A DNA stretch of 64,000 bases from Macellibacteroides fermentans (GCF_013409575.1 NZ_JACCCY010000001.1:124001-188000), one strand, 5' to 3'; counted from the stretch's first letter, positions 7,510-16,358 are shown. Program-made: numbers and translations. The notes: a model not told the origin generated them from the sequence alone.

Positions 7510-8796
7510 TCATTTATTGGCTGGACGGGGACCTTTACGGAAGTTCGAACGCCCTCCCTGTCTGTTTCCGCCACCATGGCCTGTTCTGCCTTTATCTCCA
7601 CCTCCAGGCCGTCTGAATCCCCTTCCTTCCGGATGCTTCTCAGGCTCATAAGCCGGAGTTTCTCCAAATTCGGCAGGTACAGGAATTTTGTAGATAGGTT
7701 TTTCAAGGAACTTTTCAATACGCGAAAACTGTGCTTGTTCGTGTTCGGCAACGAATGTGATGGCTAAACCTTCGCCATTGGTGCCACGGGCTGTACGTCC
7801 GATACGGTGTACATAATCTTCGGGATCGTGCGGAATATCAAAATTAATCACCAGCTTGATGTCGTCAATATCGATCCCCCTGGCAACAATATCAGTAGCC
7901 ACAAGTATGTCTATTCTTCCGTTCTTGAAATCTTTCATTACCTCTTCCCGTTTGGCCTGTTCGAGGTCCGAATGCATGGCAGCCACATTAAACTTCATCC
8001 GTTTGATGGCAAAGGCCAGTTCTTTAACCTTTAACTTGGACGAAGAGAATATAATTACCCGCTGCGGTCTGCTTTTAGCAAACAAATCTTCCAGAATACG
8101 TAATTTCTGTATATCATAACAGATGTAGGCAGATTGTAGTATAGTTTCGGGAGGGCGCGAGATAGCAATTTTAATTTCTTCGGGATCCTTTAGGATAGTC
8201 TTCGCCAAGGTTCTGATTTTGGGAGGCATAGTAGCCGAAAACATGATAGTCTGACAGGTAGGAGGGAGCAACTTATGTATTGACATAATGTCGTCAAAAA
8301 ATCCCATATCCAACATTCTGTCTGCTTCATCCAGGATAAAGAAGGAAACTTTAGATAAATCGACTCCGCCAAGCTTTATGTGCGAGATAAGCCGTCCGGG
8401 TGTAGCGATAACAATATCGGCACCCATTTTAAGACCCCTGCTTTGTTGTTCCCAGGCCACACCGTCGGTGCCTCCGTAAATGGCAACGGCCGAAACCGGA
8501 ATAAAGTAGGTAAAACCTTCGATTTGCTGATCGATCTGCTGTGCAAGTTCACGGGTTGGGGCCATGATTATAGCATTCACTGCATTTGAAGGATGTGTTC
8601 CTTTGCTCAACTCATTGATAACAGGGAGCACATAAGCTGCAGTTTTTCCTGTTCCTGTCTGCGCACAGGCAATAATATCTTTTCCCTCCAATATAACCGG
8701 TATGGTTAACTCCTGCACAGGGGTTGTTTCCTGAAAGTTCATGGCATCCAGGCCATCCAGGACTGCATCTTCCAGATCTAGTTCATCAAATCTCAT
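7510..8796 (-). CDS. DEAD-box ATP-dependent RNA helicase, RhlE-like
   Basis: A 428-residue helicase core with all standard motifs: Q motif near 21-28 (FQETTPVQ), AQTGTGKT 45-52, PTRELAQQ 80-87, DEAD 156-159, SAT 187-189, and HRIGRTAR near 336. The last about 50 residues are basic and glycine/arginine-rich (GGGDKGRTGHGGG), a nonspecific RNA-binding tail. It unwinds short RNA duplexes with ATP and probably serves ribosome assembly, RNA turnover or cold adaptation, as for RhlE/CsdA relatives. A near-consensus -7 box TATCTTTA lies at 8818-8825, 22 nt upstream of the ATG. It is a monocistronic unit. Confidence 0.93.
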   Translation of the reverse strand: MRFDELDLEDAVLDGLDAMNFQETTPVQELTIPVILEGKDIIACAQTGTGKTAAYVLPVINELSKGTHPSNAVNAIIMAPTRELAQQIDQQIEGFTYFIPVSAVAIYGGTDGVAWEQQSRGLKMGADIVIATPGRLISHIKLGGVDLSKVSFFILDEADRMLDMGFFDDIMSIHKLLPPTCQTIMFSATMPPKIRTLAKTILKDPEEIKIAISRPPETILQSAYICYDIQKLRILEDLFAKSRPQRVIIFSSSKLKVKELAFAIKRMKFNVAAMHSDLEQAKREEVMKDFKNGRIDILVATDIVARGIDIDDIKLVINFDIPHDPEDYVHRIGRTARGTNGEGLAITFVAEHEQAQFSRIEKFLEKPIYKIPVPAEFGETPAYEPEKHPEGRGFRRPGGGDKGRTGHGGGNRQGGRSNFRKGPRPANK

Positions 8797-8890
8797 CTTA
8801 TAACTTTATTTACACGGTAAAGATAGGTATTTTTTAGCAATATTCAGCTTGCTGAAGTAGTTTGATGCTTATTCATTCCATATTATGGAA

Positions 8891-9718
8891 CTATTTATCG
8901 CTATAATACCTTTTGTATATATTTTCGTAACGTCCCGACTGTTTAATCTGATTAAACCAACTATTGATACTATCCAAAAGTACAGGCGAATTTTTTCTTA
9001 CCGCCCACGATTGCAACTGTGTAAAACTAATGTCGGTATCAATGTCAATAACTCCCGGAAACTGAGTCGCCGATTTTTTAGCAAGCTGCAGATCGCACAC
9101 TGCAAAGTCGATATCCCCCTTTGCAACCATAATTATCAGCTGTTCGGTAGAGTACAGTTCGTCTTCTGATACATAAATCGTATCTCCAATCTCGTGCGAA
9201 AGATTTTCGATACGAAGCTTGGCAGGCGAGTCTTTAGGAACATACAAACGCCTCTGAGCAAGATCAAGCTGGTTGCGGATTGGCTTTATTCCCTGGTTTG
9301 CCTCCTCGGTTCGTTGTACCAGCACCTGTTTATTCAGAACAATGGGGTCGGTAAAAAGATAATTTTCCTTCATGTTACTGCTTACTGGTATATTGCGGGC
9401 AATAATGTCGTATTTACCCGTTGATAAACCTTCGAAGCTGGTGGATAGATTCATATCAAGATGAATCTCTACCTCGAGACCCGAAATTTCAGAAATAACC
9501 TGACTTAGTTCGTATTGAAAGCCCTCAATGGTATCTCCCTTTATGTAATATCCGGAACTATTGTACTCTGTAACAATACGCAATACCCCCTCTTTCTTTA
9601 TCTCTTCATAGTCACGATGCAGGGGTTTCCTTGTTATATAAGGATAAAGAAGCCACATGGTTGCCAAAGACACTATAAGCAATAGGCCGTACAAACTATA
9701 TAGCTTTTTAAACTTCAT
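8891..9718 (-). CDS. Membrane-anchored periplasmic solute-binding protein (SBP_bac_3; MltF-like without lytic domain)
   Basis: A 275-residue protein with an N-terminal signal anchor (residues 9-28) and one type-3 extracellular solute-binding domain (about 40-273), starting EGVLRIVTEYNSSGYY. MltF of proteobacteria has this domain followed by a lytic transglycosylase domain, and here the second domain is absent. No ABC permease or ATPase genes adjoin it, so it is more likely a sensor or regulatory binding domain than a transporter component. It starts 6 nt after the stop of the upstream porin gene and is co-transcribed with it. The ligand is unknown. Confidence 0.8.
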   Translation of the reverse strand: MKFKKLYSLYGLLLIVSLATMWLLYPYITRKPLHRDYEEIKKEGVLRIVTEYNSSGYYIKGDTIEGFQYELSQVISEISGLEVEIHLDMNLSTSFEGLSTGKYDIIARNIPVSSNMKENYLFTDPIVLNKQVLVQRTEEANQGIKPIRNQLDLAQRRLYVPKDSPAKLRIENLSHEIGDTIYVSEDELYSTEQLIIMVAKGDIDFAVCDLQLAKKSATQFPGVIDIDTDISFTQLQSWAVRKNSPVLLDSINSWFNQIKQSGRYENIYKRYYSDK

Positions 9719-9724
9719 AGGCTG

Positions 9725-11734
9725 TTAATCATTAAAAGTAACTGAGATACCCATCTTCATACTCATTGGATTGAGCGGGTAGTGGGGAAGCGAAAAATAT
9801 TCAGGATCAACAAATTTGGAGCCTACATTGTAGAACATCACAAAGAATCGGGCCTGTTTAAGGTGTAGGTTCGCATAAGCGTTGATCAACGGATAGTTAC
9901 CCACTTCTACTTCCTCCTGAAGCTGGAACTGTTGGGTTGCAGGCTGATAGTAGGGAGCATAATAGGATGTGTGATAATGTACATCAGCTCCCAATTGCAG
10001 AGTAAGGACCTTTGCCAGTTTTACCCCCAGGTACATATTGCTGTACAGGCTGAGTTGGGGCAATGGTAAAATCTTTTTTTCGCTGCTTAATTGATATACG
10101 GCTTCGTTTTCCCAATTAAAAGCACCGAAACGAAAATCTTGTTTAAGACGGGCGGTTATAACCTGAAGATTGCTCTCAAACTGATCCGGAGTACCTTGCG
10201 TATTGAAATATACGTAATTCTGTATACTTTCTACGCCTGCAGACAGATTTGTACGGGTAGATTCAAGATTCACTTCTGCGCCGGCATATACCCGTTGTAT
10301 ATTCTTCAGTTTATAATCCCACCAAAAGTATTTACTATGGTAATGACGCTGATAAAATGCCGGAGTGAGGTTTTTGATATATCCCACAGCCTTTATGGAT
10401 GCCTCTTTGCGGAAAAGAGGGAAGCTGGATTTAAGTTCTCCGGTTAAACGGAATTCTCCGGCATCGGGTCCTACAATTCCCAATTCTCCCCGAGCCACGT
10501 ATGTTAGTATACTACCTTGTCTTTTTGAAAGTTCTCCACCTACAAACGTAGATACTTCGTCGTAAATATATTTGTTGCGCGGAATAGAGTCCATCAATCG
10601 ATAACGACTTTTGTCTATATTGATAAATGCTGTCAGTCCGAATTTAGCCCAATCCTGGAATCCTTCCCGTAAAGAAAGGGCAAAAGTATTTTTTATTGAC
10701 CAATAAGAGGTGGTGTCGTTTACTGATCCTTCAATGTAGTTGTTTACATAGCTGGAATCTACACCAGCAGCATCGTGGGTTATAAAACGGCGCCTGTTGT
10801 CTTTATATTCCAACGTGTGAATGATGCTGGATACAGGAACAAACTCTTCTTTAGGATCACCATCCTCGTCGGTTCCCTCTGTGGTACGCATAAATCCCAG
10901 GTTGTACCGGTGAGATACAAAAAACTGCTTGCCACGTACACGATTCCATGTGTTTGAATAGCGAACAGGAATATTTTTTGTGTCGGTAACCCTTCTTCCG
11001 TCTGTATAATCGTCCGGATTAGTTATGTAACGGTCGTTCGTAATACCTCCGTTTTCAAAATTAACAAAATTGGAATTAGCCAGATATGCATACATTTGAT
11101 AGCGATCTGAAATATAATTCCCGAACAAACGATAGCTTAATAATTTAGTACCGTTGGAGTTGTAATAACCACGTCCGTAGATATAGTCCAGATCGGCCCC
11201 CACATTCACTTTTTTTCCAAAATTGCTTGTAAGCGTGCCTTTTAACTGCTCTTCCTTTTGAGTACTTCCACCCATTGTGGTGTACATCAGATTGGAATAG
11301 GGTATTTTGGTGTCGAAAAAATTAGCATTTGTGGGGGTCGTCAGGTAATAATCGTATGCATCTGCAAAGATAAAATCCCGTTCTTCCTTACGCTCTGAGA
11401 ATATTTTAGACTGAAGGGGCGACCCAAGATTGCCTAAATAGCCTATGGCAACCGACTTACCTTCTACAAGCGTGCTGTTGTAGTAATTCATGCGGTTGGT
11501 GTCCATCGGCGCAATATATGTGTCGCCTATCTTATCTGTAAGCCTGAAGGCTGTTATTCTTTTTGAATTCAATCTTGTGCTATCCGAAACGAGGCTGTCA
11601 GCTGGCATGCTGGTTGGCGACGACAATCCGGAAAGAGAAAATCCTCCTCTTTTCCTTGATTCTCCCGACCGCTGGGCTTGTAAGGCTCCGCTGAACAAGA
11701 CGGATAGCAGTACTATATGTATGAACTGTTTCAT
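9725..11734 (-). CDS. Putative outer-membrane porin (Porin_10 family)
   Basis: A 669-residue protein with a cleavable signal peptide ending GALQAQ, then a long beta-rich region of alternating aromatic and polar residues, ending in a strand with terminal Phe-Asn-Asp (MGISVTFND). It matches the Bacteroidetes 'putative porin' family in length and in the blocks SRYRLMDSIPRN and YHTSYYAPYYQPA. It should form a large beta-barrel in the outer membrane. The ATG at 11734 is preferred over a TTG at 11743 because it begins a proper signal peptide. A perfect -7 box sits only 5 nt upstream of that ATG. Followed by the MltF-like gene. Confidence 0.87.
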   Translation of the reverse strand: MKQFIHIVLLSVLFSGALQAQRSGESRKRGGFSLSGLSSPTSMPADSLVSDSTRLNSKRITAFRLTDKIGDTYIAPMDTNRMNYYNSTLVEGKSVAIGYLGNLGSPLQSKIFSERKEERDFIFADAYDYYLTTPTNANFFDTKIPYSNLMYTTMGGSTQKEEQLKGTLTSNFGKKVNVGADLDYIYGRGYYNSNGTKLLSYRLFGNYISDRYQMYAYLANSNFVNFENGGITNDRYITNPDDYTDGRRVTDTKNIPVRYSNTWNRVRGKQFFVSHRYNLGFMRTTEGTDEDGDPKEEFVPVSSIIHTLEYKDNRRRFITHDAAGVDSSYVNNYIEGSVNDTTSYWSIKNTFALSLREGFQDWAKFGLTAFINIDKSRYRLMDSIPRNKYIYDEVSTFVGGELSKRQGSILTYVARGELGIVGPDAGEFRLTGELKSSFPLFRKEASIKAVGYIKNLTPAFYQRHYHSKYFWWDYKLKNIQRVYAGAEVNLESTRTNLSAGVESIQNYVYFNTQGTPDQFESNLQVITARLKQDFRFGAFNWENEAVYQLSSEKKILPLPQLSLYSNMYLGVKLAKVLTLQLGADVHYHTSYYAPYYQPATQQFQLQEEVEVGNYPLINAYANLHLKQARFFVMFYNVGSKFVDPEYFSLPHYPLNPMSMKMGISVTFND

Positions 11735-11739
11735 TGAGC

Positions 11740-11748
11740 GCAAAGATA
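11740..11748 (-). promoter_or_regulatory. Porin -7 box, implying a leaderless transcript
   Basis: Minus strand TATCTTTGC followed by GCTCA and then the ATG. Bacteroidetes transcripts start about 5-7 nt after this box, so the mRNA would begin at or next to the start codon. Confidence 0.5.
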
Positions 11749-11764
11749 AAACAAAAAAATGATA

Positions 11765-13060
11765 TCACAGATTGTTAAGCGCGTTGAAATCTATGACGGG
11801 CTCCTTGCCGGAATTGATTCTTTCCAGTTTAGTTCCATAACTGGTCTTATCATTAAAGAAACCACAGTTCTTTAGGAAAAATGCATTATTTTCGGTTACA
11901 CCTCCGGCATAATCAAGCCTTGCTTTGGCATTGGCTGTTGCATCGTGGGTAAAAGTTGCTTTTGTTACCGGTCGCCAGATTCCATCTGTGCCGAGACAAT
12001 ACTGATTGGTAAAACATACTTTTCGGCTTAGGTATCCCTGCGATGGAATGAAATTCTCCAGGAACGAATGTGCTCGGGTGTAATAGGTGTTAGTTTTAGG
12101 ACGGGAGAAACTGGCAATCAACCTCCATTCTTTTTGGTCGGTTGCATAAAAATAGGCTGTGTAAATGGTATTTCCTGCTCCATCGGGTTTAATGTGAGTA
12201 AGGAATTTGTAAGTGACCCCCGACTTCCAGTTATAACGTAAAAAACTCTGTCCGCCTGATCCTTCGTTTCCAAACTCGCCGATATGAACGTCCTTTCCTT
12301 TACGTAATACTTTGATCTTGTCTTCATCCGGAATTAATTTCGGATCCTGGGTATCAAAAGGGCTCCATACCGAAAATAAAACCCTGCGTTCGCTTTCCGA
12401 ATTGCATTGCATACCAAAGTAGCCTTCTCCAAAGCCATTAGCCATATAGTAACTGCCTATAACATCTTCGTTTACGGGCACGGTAACCTCGTTGTAAAAC
12501 CATTCGGTTGTCTGTTCGGGCATTGCGTAATTGAGATGAACCGATGGCCCTCTACTTCCCCAATAGGGCGAGAAATCGCCAACATAGTTTACGTTTCCTT
12601 CAATGCCTTCAAGTATAAAAGATTCTATCCGGGCAAATTCTTTCCCTTTTTTCTTTATTCCCTTTAATTTAATTGCATGATATCCGGAGGTGGATAGTTT
12701 TATTTTTCCTACCGCAACTTTATCCAGGCTTTGCCCATCCATAAGCCGAACTGTAAACTTCTGTTTTCCCACCAGCACTTCAAGCGATGCATCACCCTCT
12801 TGTTTTGTACCTTGTATATACAACATACATGTTTGAGGCTTATCCGAATAAATATAAGTTGAGATAACATCGGACTGATTTGTCCAGGCGGTAAGACCTT
12901 TATCCGAAATTTCGGCAACAGGCTTAGCGGAAGCAATGTAAGCATTGCCATGTAATTTAACAGAGAAGGCTTCTTTATTTACCGAATAGGATTGTCCCAT
13001 TACAGGTGTAAAAAACAGGCCAAGAAGTAACCCATAGAAAACTTTTTTCATAATCTTCAT
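11765..13060 (-). CDS. Secreted DUF3472/DUF5077 domain protein
   Basis: A 431-residue protein with a signal peptide ending PVMGQ. The N-terminal about 150 residues fit DUF5077, a beta-sandwich found before sugar-active domains; residues about 165-350 fit DUF3472, with the FGEGYFGMQCNSESERRVLFSVWSPF block typical of that family. It is found in Bacteroidetes in the company of carbohydrate enzymes, but no activity is known. The C-terminal part (RPVTKATFTHDATANAKARLDYAGG) is also conserved in the family. ATG at 13060 or 13051 are equally possible. Own promoter at 13117; the palindrome AATACAT-TTGT-ATGTATT at 13096-13113 lies in its leader and could be an operator. Confidence 0.85.
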   Translation of the reverse strand: MKIMKKVFYGLLLGLFFTPVMGQSYSVNKEAFSVKLHGNAYIASAKPVAEISDKGLTAWTNQSDVISTYIYSDKPQTCMLYIQGTKQEGDASLEVLVGKQKFTVRLMDGQSLDKVAVGKIKLSTSGYHAIKLKGIKKKGKEFARIESFILEGIEGNVNYVGDFSPYWGSRGPSVHLNYAMPEQTTEWFYNEVTVPVNEDVIGSYYMANGFGEGYFGMQCNSESERRVLFSVWSPFDTQDPKLIPDEDKIKVLRKGKDVHIGEFGNEGSGGQSFLRYNWKSGVTYKFLTHIKPDGAGNTIYTAYFYATDQKEWRLIASFSRPKTNTYYTRAHSFLENFIPSQGYLSRKVCFTNQYCLGTDGIWRPVTKATFTHDATANAKARLDYAGGVTENNAFFLKNCGFFNDKTSYGTKLERINSGKEPVIDFNALNNL

Positions 13061-13116
13061 AATAATTTGTTTGATTTAGTAATAAATTGGCGTAAATACA
13101 TTTGTATGTATTAATT

Positions 13117-13125
13117 GCAAATGTA
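13117..13125 (-). promoter_or_regulatory. -7 box for the DUF3472 gene
   Basis: Minus strand TACATTTGC, full consensus match, giving a leader of about 50 nt. Confidence 0.6.
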
Positions 13126-13210
13126 CTTAATTATTGGGTTTATTAAATAATAGATGAGATATAAATTAAAAACTGTGGTATAAAATTAACCGGACTGGGC
13201 AGAATAATAA

Positions 13211-13242
13211 GAAAAGCCGGAAGAAATGTTCCTTCCGGCTTT
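13211..13242 (-). terminator. Terminator of the 2-oxoacid oxidoreductase operon
   Basis: Perfect 11-bp stem AAAGCCGGAAG / CTTCCGGCTTT with an 8-nt loop, 32 nt beyond the gamma-subunit stop, followed on the minus strand by a T-rich run. Confidence 0.75.
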
Positions 13243-13273
13243 GTAAAGTGAATTGTATAACTTACAATCTGGC

Positions 13274-13816
13274 TTATGCCTGACGAATGATTTCCATTCC
13301 TTTCTTAATGGCTTCTTCATTCATTGGAATAAGTTTGTGATGTCTTTCAGGAAGAGACTTCTTTAATCCGAGTAATACATTTTCCAGTTTTACCATCGGA
13401 CATACCTTCAGAAGACCTCCAAGAATGAGCATATTGAATGCTTTTTCGTTACCCATCTCGGTTGCTGCATCCATAGCATCTACTCTGTAAATGCTGATAT
13501 CTTCTCTTTTAATCACATTGTGAATGCCATAACCATCATAAATAAGTATTCCTCCGGGTTTAACCTTACTTTCAAACTTATCCATCGAAGGCTGATTAAG
13601 AATAATAGCGATGTCGAATTCATTTAGAATAGGGGAGCTAACAGGATCGTCACTCAGAATTACGGTTACATTTGCAGTTCCTCCACGCTGTTCAGGGCCG
13701 TAAGATGGCATCCAGCTCACTTCTTTTCCTTCCATTAGTCCGGAATATGCAAGAATCTTTCCCATGGAAAGAACTCCTTGTCCTCCAAATCCGGCAATAA
13801 TAATTTCGTGTTTCAT
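13274..13816 (-). CDS. 2-oxoacid:ferredoxin oxidoreductase, gamma subunit
   Basis: A 180-residue protein of the pyruvate/ketoisovalerate ferredoxin oxidoreductase gamma family, beginning EIIIAGFGGQGVLSMGKILA, the family glycine-rich signature. GPEQRGGTANVTV near 60-72 is also conserved. It is the structural subunit completing an alpha-beta-gamma-delta four-subunit enzyme that decarboxylates a 2-oxoacid to an acyl-CoA and passes electrons to ferredoxin. The substrate is 2-oxoglutarate or a branched-chain oxoacid; Bacteroides annotations use both names and the sequence alone does not decide. Last gene of the operon, 18 nt after the beta subunit. Confidence 0.93.
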   Translation of the reverse strand: MKHEIIIAGFGGQGVLSMGKILAYSGLMEGKEVSWMPSYGPEQRGGTANVTVILSDDPVSSPILNEFDIAIILNQPSMDKFESKVKPGGILIYDGYGIHNVIKREDISIYRVDAMDAATEMGNEKAFNMLILGGLLKVCPMVKLENVLLGLKKSLPERHHKLIPMNEEAIKKGMEIIRQA

Positions 13817-13834
13817 GTAGCTATTTTATATTAC

Positions 13835-14599
13835 TTAATCAATATTCTTTAAGTCTCCCAACGGATAGGCAGGGAACATATTCTTTTCCATCCATTTGTT
13901 CGCATCATCAGGAGTCATTTTCCAACCGGCATTGCACGTAGAAACAAACTCGACAATAGAAGTCCCTTTATTAGCCATAGCATTTTCGAAGGCCTTGCGA
14001 AGCATTTTCTTTGCTTTTTTAACAGCCCCGGGCGTATGTACGCTTTGTCGGGTAACCAGACAAGTTCCATCCAGCTGCGCCAAAAGATTTGATATTTTAA
14101 GCGGATATCCGTTCAACGAAATATCGCGGCCGTTAGGTGTCGTAGAGGTTGCCATACCTTCAAGCGTAGTAGGTGCCATCTGTCCGCCTGTCATCCCGTA
14201 AATACCGTTATTAATAAATACAATAACTATATTTTCGCCTCTGTTAGCTGCATGGATTGTTTCTGCAGTACCGATAGCAGCCAAATCGCCGTCTCCCTGA
14301 TACGTAAATACCATCTTATCGGGATTAAGTCTTTTAATTGCCGAAGCAATGGCCGGAGCACGACCATGTGCTGCTTCCTGCCAGTCAATATCCAGATAAT
14401 TGTAGGCAAATACACCACATCCAACAGGAGCTATACCAATGGTTTTCTCTTCGAGACCCATTTCGTCTACAACTTCACCAATCAGCTTGTGGATAACACC
14501 GTGACTACATCCCGGACAGTAGTGCATGGCATTTTCATTCATTAATTTGGGTTTAGCATAAACCAAATTAGCCGGGTTGATAATATCTTTTAGTTCCAT
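13835..14599 (-). CDS. 2-oxoacid:ferredoxin oxidoreductase, beta subunit (thiamine pyrophosphate-binding)
   Basis: A 254-residue TPP subunit. ALHYCPGCSHG-type N-terminus (here MHYCPGCSHGVIHKL, residues 26-40), the TPP/Mg motif GDGDLAAIG near 100-108 followed by NNGIYGMTGGQMAPTT at about 128-143. Catalyses oxoacid decarboxylation on TPP and hands electrons to Fe-S clusters. C-terminal TCNAGWKMTPDD is conserved in the KorB/VorA group. Separated from the alpha subunit by a small membrane-peptide gene. Confidence 0.94.
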   Translation of the reverse strand: MELKDIINPANLVYAKPKLMNENAMHYCPGCSHGVIHKLIGEVVDEMGLEEKTIGIAPVGCGVFAYNYLDIDWQEAAHGRAPAIASAIKRLNPDKMVFTYQGDGDLAAIGTAETIHAANRGENIVIVFINNGIYGMTGGQMAPTTLEGMATSTTPNGRDISLNGYPLKISNLLAQLDGTCLVTRQSVHTPGAVKKAKKMLRKAFENAMANKGTSIVEFVSTCNAGWKMTPDDANKWMEKNMFPAYPLGDLKNID

Positions 14600-14611
14600 A
14601 ATTGATCCTTT

Positions 14612-14779
14612 TTAATGTACAAAACGCATAAAATACTGCACTAAGCGTAAACATATCGCAGCTCCGCCACAATACAAGAATACGGTTCTATCATCTACTG
14701 CAAAGTAACATACTACAGCTGCAATAGCTAGTACCATAAAAATAATGGTAAGTATTTTGTCAAGTTTGTTGTCGCGCAT
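14612..14779 (-). CDS. Small two-helix membrane protein inside the 2-oxoacid oxidoreductase operon
   Basis: A 55-residue open frame between the alpha and beta subunit genes: ATG at 14779, TAA at 14612. It starts MRDNKLDKILTIIFMVLAI, has two hydrophobic segments (about 9-26 and 33-49) joined by a VDDRT turn, and ends MRFVH. It lies 7 nt after the alpha-subunit stop and 12 nt before the beta-subunit start, so it fills the gap exactly. Similar short unnamed frames occur at this place in Bacteroides operons as far as I recall. It may tether the otherwise soluble complex to the membrane (inference). No named family recognised. Confidence 0.75.
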   Translation of the reverse strand: MRDNKLDKILTIIFMVLAIAAVVCYFAVDDRTVFLYCGGAAICLRLVQYFMRFVH

Positions 14780-14786
14780 AATCGGT

Positions 14787-15866
14787 TCAGAATAATTTTT
14801 CTTTTAACGCATGTAATATCTCATCCGGAGTAAATACAATACCTCCAAGACGACCAAAGTGTTCGACCTTCACTTTGCCATTTACGGCTAAGCGTACATC
14901 TTCTACCATCTGACCGGCGTTTAGTTCAACCACCAGCATTCCTTTTACCTTTTCAGCATATTCTTTCAATATGTTTGTAGGGAAAGGCCATAGTGTAATA
15001 GGACGAAGTAATCCAAGTTTAATTCCTTGTTCCCTTGCCAATTCAACAACTTTCTGACAAATTCTGGCTGAAGATCCGAAAGCCACTAACAGATACTCTG
15101 CATCATCACACATAATTTCCTGAAAGCGAACCTCGTTTTCTTCAATTTTCTTGTATTTAGCTTGAAAACGAAGGTTGTTTTCTTCCATAACTGCGGCATC
15201 GAGTTCCAGGGAAGTGATAACATTGCGTTTACGACCTCCAACTTTTCCAAGAGTTGCCCAAGGGCATTCTTTGCGGATTTCGTCGTCAGTGCGACGGGGT
15301 TTAAATGGAGGTAGCACCACTTTTTCCATCATCTGACCAATAATACCATCGGCAAGAATCATAGCCGGATTATTATATTTGAACGCAAGGTCGAAACCTA
15401 AGCCAACAAAATCGGCCATTTCCTGAACCGAAGAAGGTGCCAGGGTTATTAAGCGGTAATCGCCATGTCCGCCACCTTTCACTGTTTGGAAATAGTCGGC
15501 CTGACTAGGTTGGATTGTTCCTAAACCAGGACCTCCACGCATAACATTCACGATAAGGCAAGGTAACTCGGCCCCTGCAATATAAGATATACCTTCTTGT
15601 TTTAAACTAATACCGGGGCTTGACGAGGATGTCATGGCTTTTTTGCCACATCCTGCACCTCCATATACCATATTAATAGCCGCAACTTCACTTTCAGCCT
15701 GTAAAACTACCATTCCTGTAGTTTCCCATGGCGCTTCGGCTGTCAAGGTTTCCAATATTTCCGATTGGGGTGTGATGGGATATCCAAAATAGCCGTCTAC
15801 TCCATTACGTATTGCAGCATGAGCGATAGCTTCGTTTCCCTTCATCAATTTTACTTCTTCTGCCAT
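14787..15866 (-). CDS. 2-oxoacid:ferredoxin oxidoreductase, alpha subunit (VorB/KorA)
   Basis: A 359-residue alpha subunit: N-terminal pyrimidine-binding domain with GVDGYFGYPITPQSEI (22-37) and the GKKAMTSSSSPGISLKQEG block near 74-92, then the transketolase C-terminal domain (about 250-350) with LGLLRPITLWPFP. This is the form usually annotated 3-methyl-2-oxobutanoate dehydrogenase subunit VorB in Bacteroides. Works with the delta ferredoxin-like protein just upstream and the beta and gamma subunits downstream. CoA-dependent oxidation of a 2-oxoacid produces reduced ferredoxin; in reverse it could fix CO2. Confidence 0.93.
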   Translation of the reverse strand: MAEEVKLMKGNEAIAHAAIRNGVDGYFGYPITPQSEILETLTAEAPWETTGMVVLQAESEVAAINMVYGGAGCGKKAMTSSSSPGISLKQEGISYIAGAELPCLIVNVMRGGPGLGTIQPSQADYFQTVKGGGHGDYRLITLAPSSVQEMADFVGLGFDLAFKYNNPAMILADGIIGQMMEKVVLPPFKPRRTDDEIRKECPWATLGKVGGRKRNVITSLELDAAVMEENNLRFQAKYKKIEENEVRFQEIMCDDAEYLLVAFGSSARICQKVVELAREQGIKLGLLRPITLWPFPTNILKEYAEKVKGMLVVELNAGQMVEDVRLAVNGKVKVEHFGRLGGIVFTPDEILHALKEKLF

Positions 15867-15888
15867 ATCTGTTTCAGATTGATTTCAT

Positions 15889-16116
15889 TTATAATTTAAC
15901 TCTGTATACGGTCAGACAACCGTCCGGACAAACCACCCCACAACTTGCACAACCAATGCAGTCGTCGGGAGATTTCATATACACATAATGATATCCTTTG
16001 TTGTTTACTTCGCGCGGATGCAACTCTAATACATCACAAGGACACGCAACTACACACAGATTGCATCCCTTGCATCGTTCTGTATTAACAACAACCGCTC
16101 CCTTTACCTTTGCCAT
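15889..16116 (-). CDS. 2-oxoacid:ferredoxin oxidoreductase, delta subunit (2[4Fe-4S] ferredoxin)
   Basis: A 75-residue protein with two complete CxxCxxCxxxC cluster motifs: CKGCNLCVVACPC at 14-26 and CIGCASCGVVCPDGC at about 53-67. It carries electrons from the TPP subunit to external ferredoxin. First gene of the operon; a -7 box lies at 16170. Confidence 0.93.
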   Translation of the reverse strand: MAKVKGAVVVNTERCKGCNLCVVACPCDVLELHPREVNNKGYHYVYMKSPDDCIGCASCGVVCPDGCLTVYRVKL

Positions 16117-16169
16117 ATTATCACTTTTTTAAAACAATAATCTACTATGTTAAACACATTCGAGTGGGT

Positions 16170-16177
16170 CAAAGTTA
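16170..16177 (-). promoter_or_regulatory. -7 box for the 2-oxoacid oxidoreductase operon
   Basis: Minus strand TAACTTTG matches TAnnTTTG, 54 nt upstream of the first ATG. Confidence 0.5.
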
Positions 16178-16300
16178 ATTATTTCTTTTAAAAACAGACC
16201 TTTATTTTCTTTCTTTTCCCAATATCACATATTTTAAATATGTAATGATTAATCAAATAAACAGCTATGAATCTGTTTATTAACCTCCTAAACAGGATAT

Positions 16301-16338
16301 AAAAAAAGTCCTGATCAAAACACTGATCAGGACTTTTA
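16301..16338 (-). terminator. Terminator of the glnS-TPR-DUF368 operon
   Basis: Perfect 14-bp stem AAAAGTCCTGATCA / TGATCAGGACTTTT with a 6-nt loop, 21 nt beyond the DUF368 stop, followed on the minus strand by seven T. Confidence 0.85.
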
Positions 16339-16358
16339 TAGATTCTATTTCGATGAAA

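Noticed and set aside
16263-16296. Extra stem-loops (AAACAG...CTGTTT, CCT...AGG) just beyond the DUF368 terminator
   Set aside because: Short and imperfect; the adjacent 14-bp terminator explains the region.
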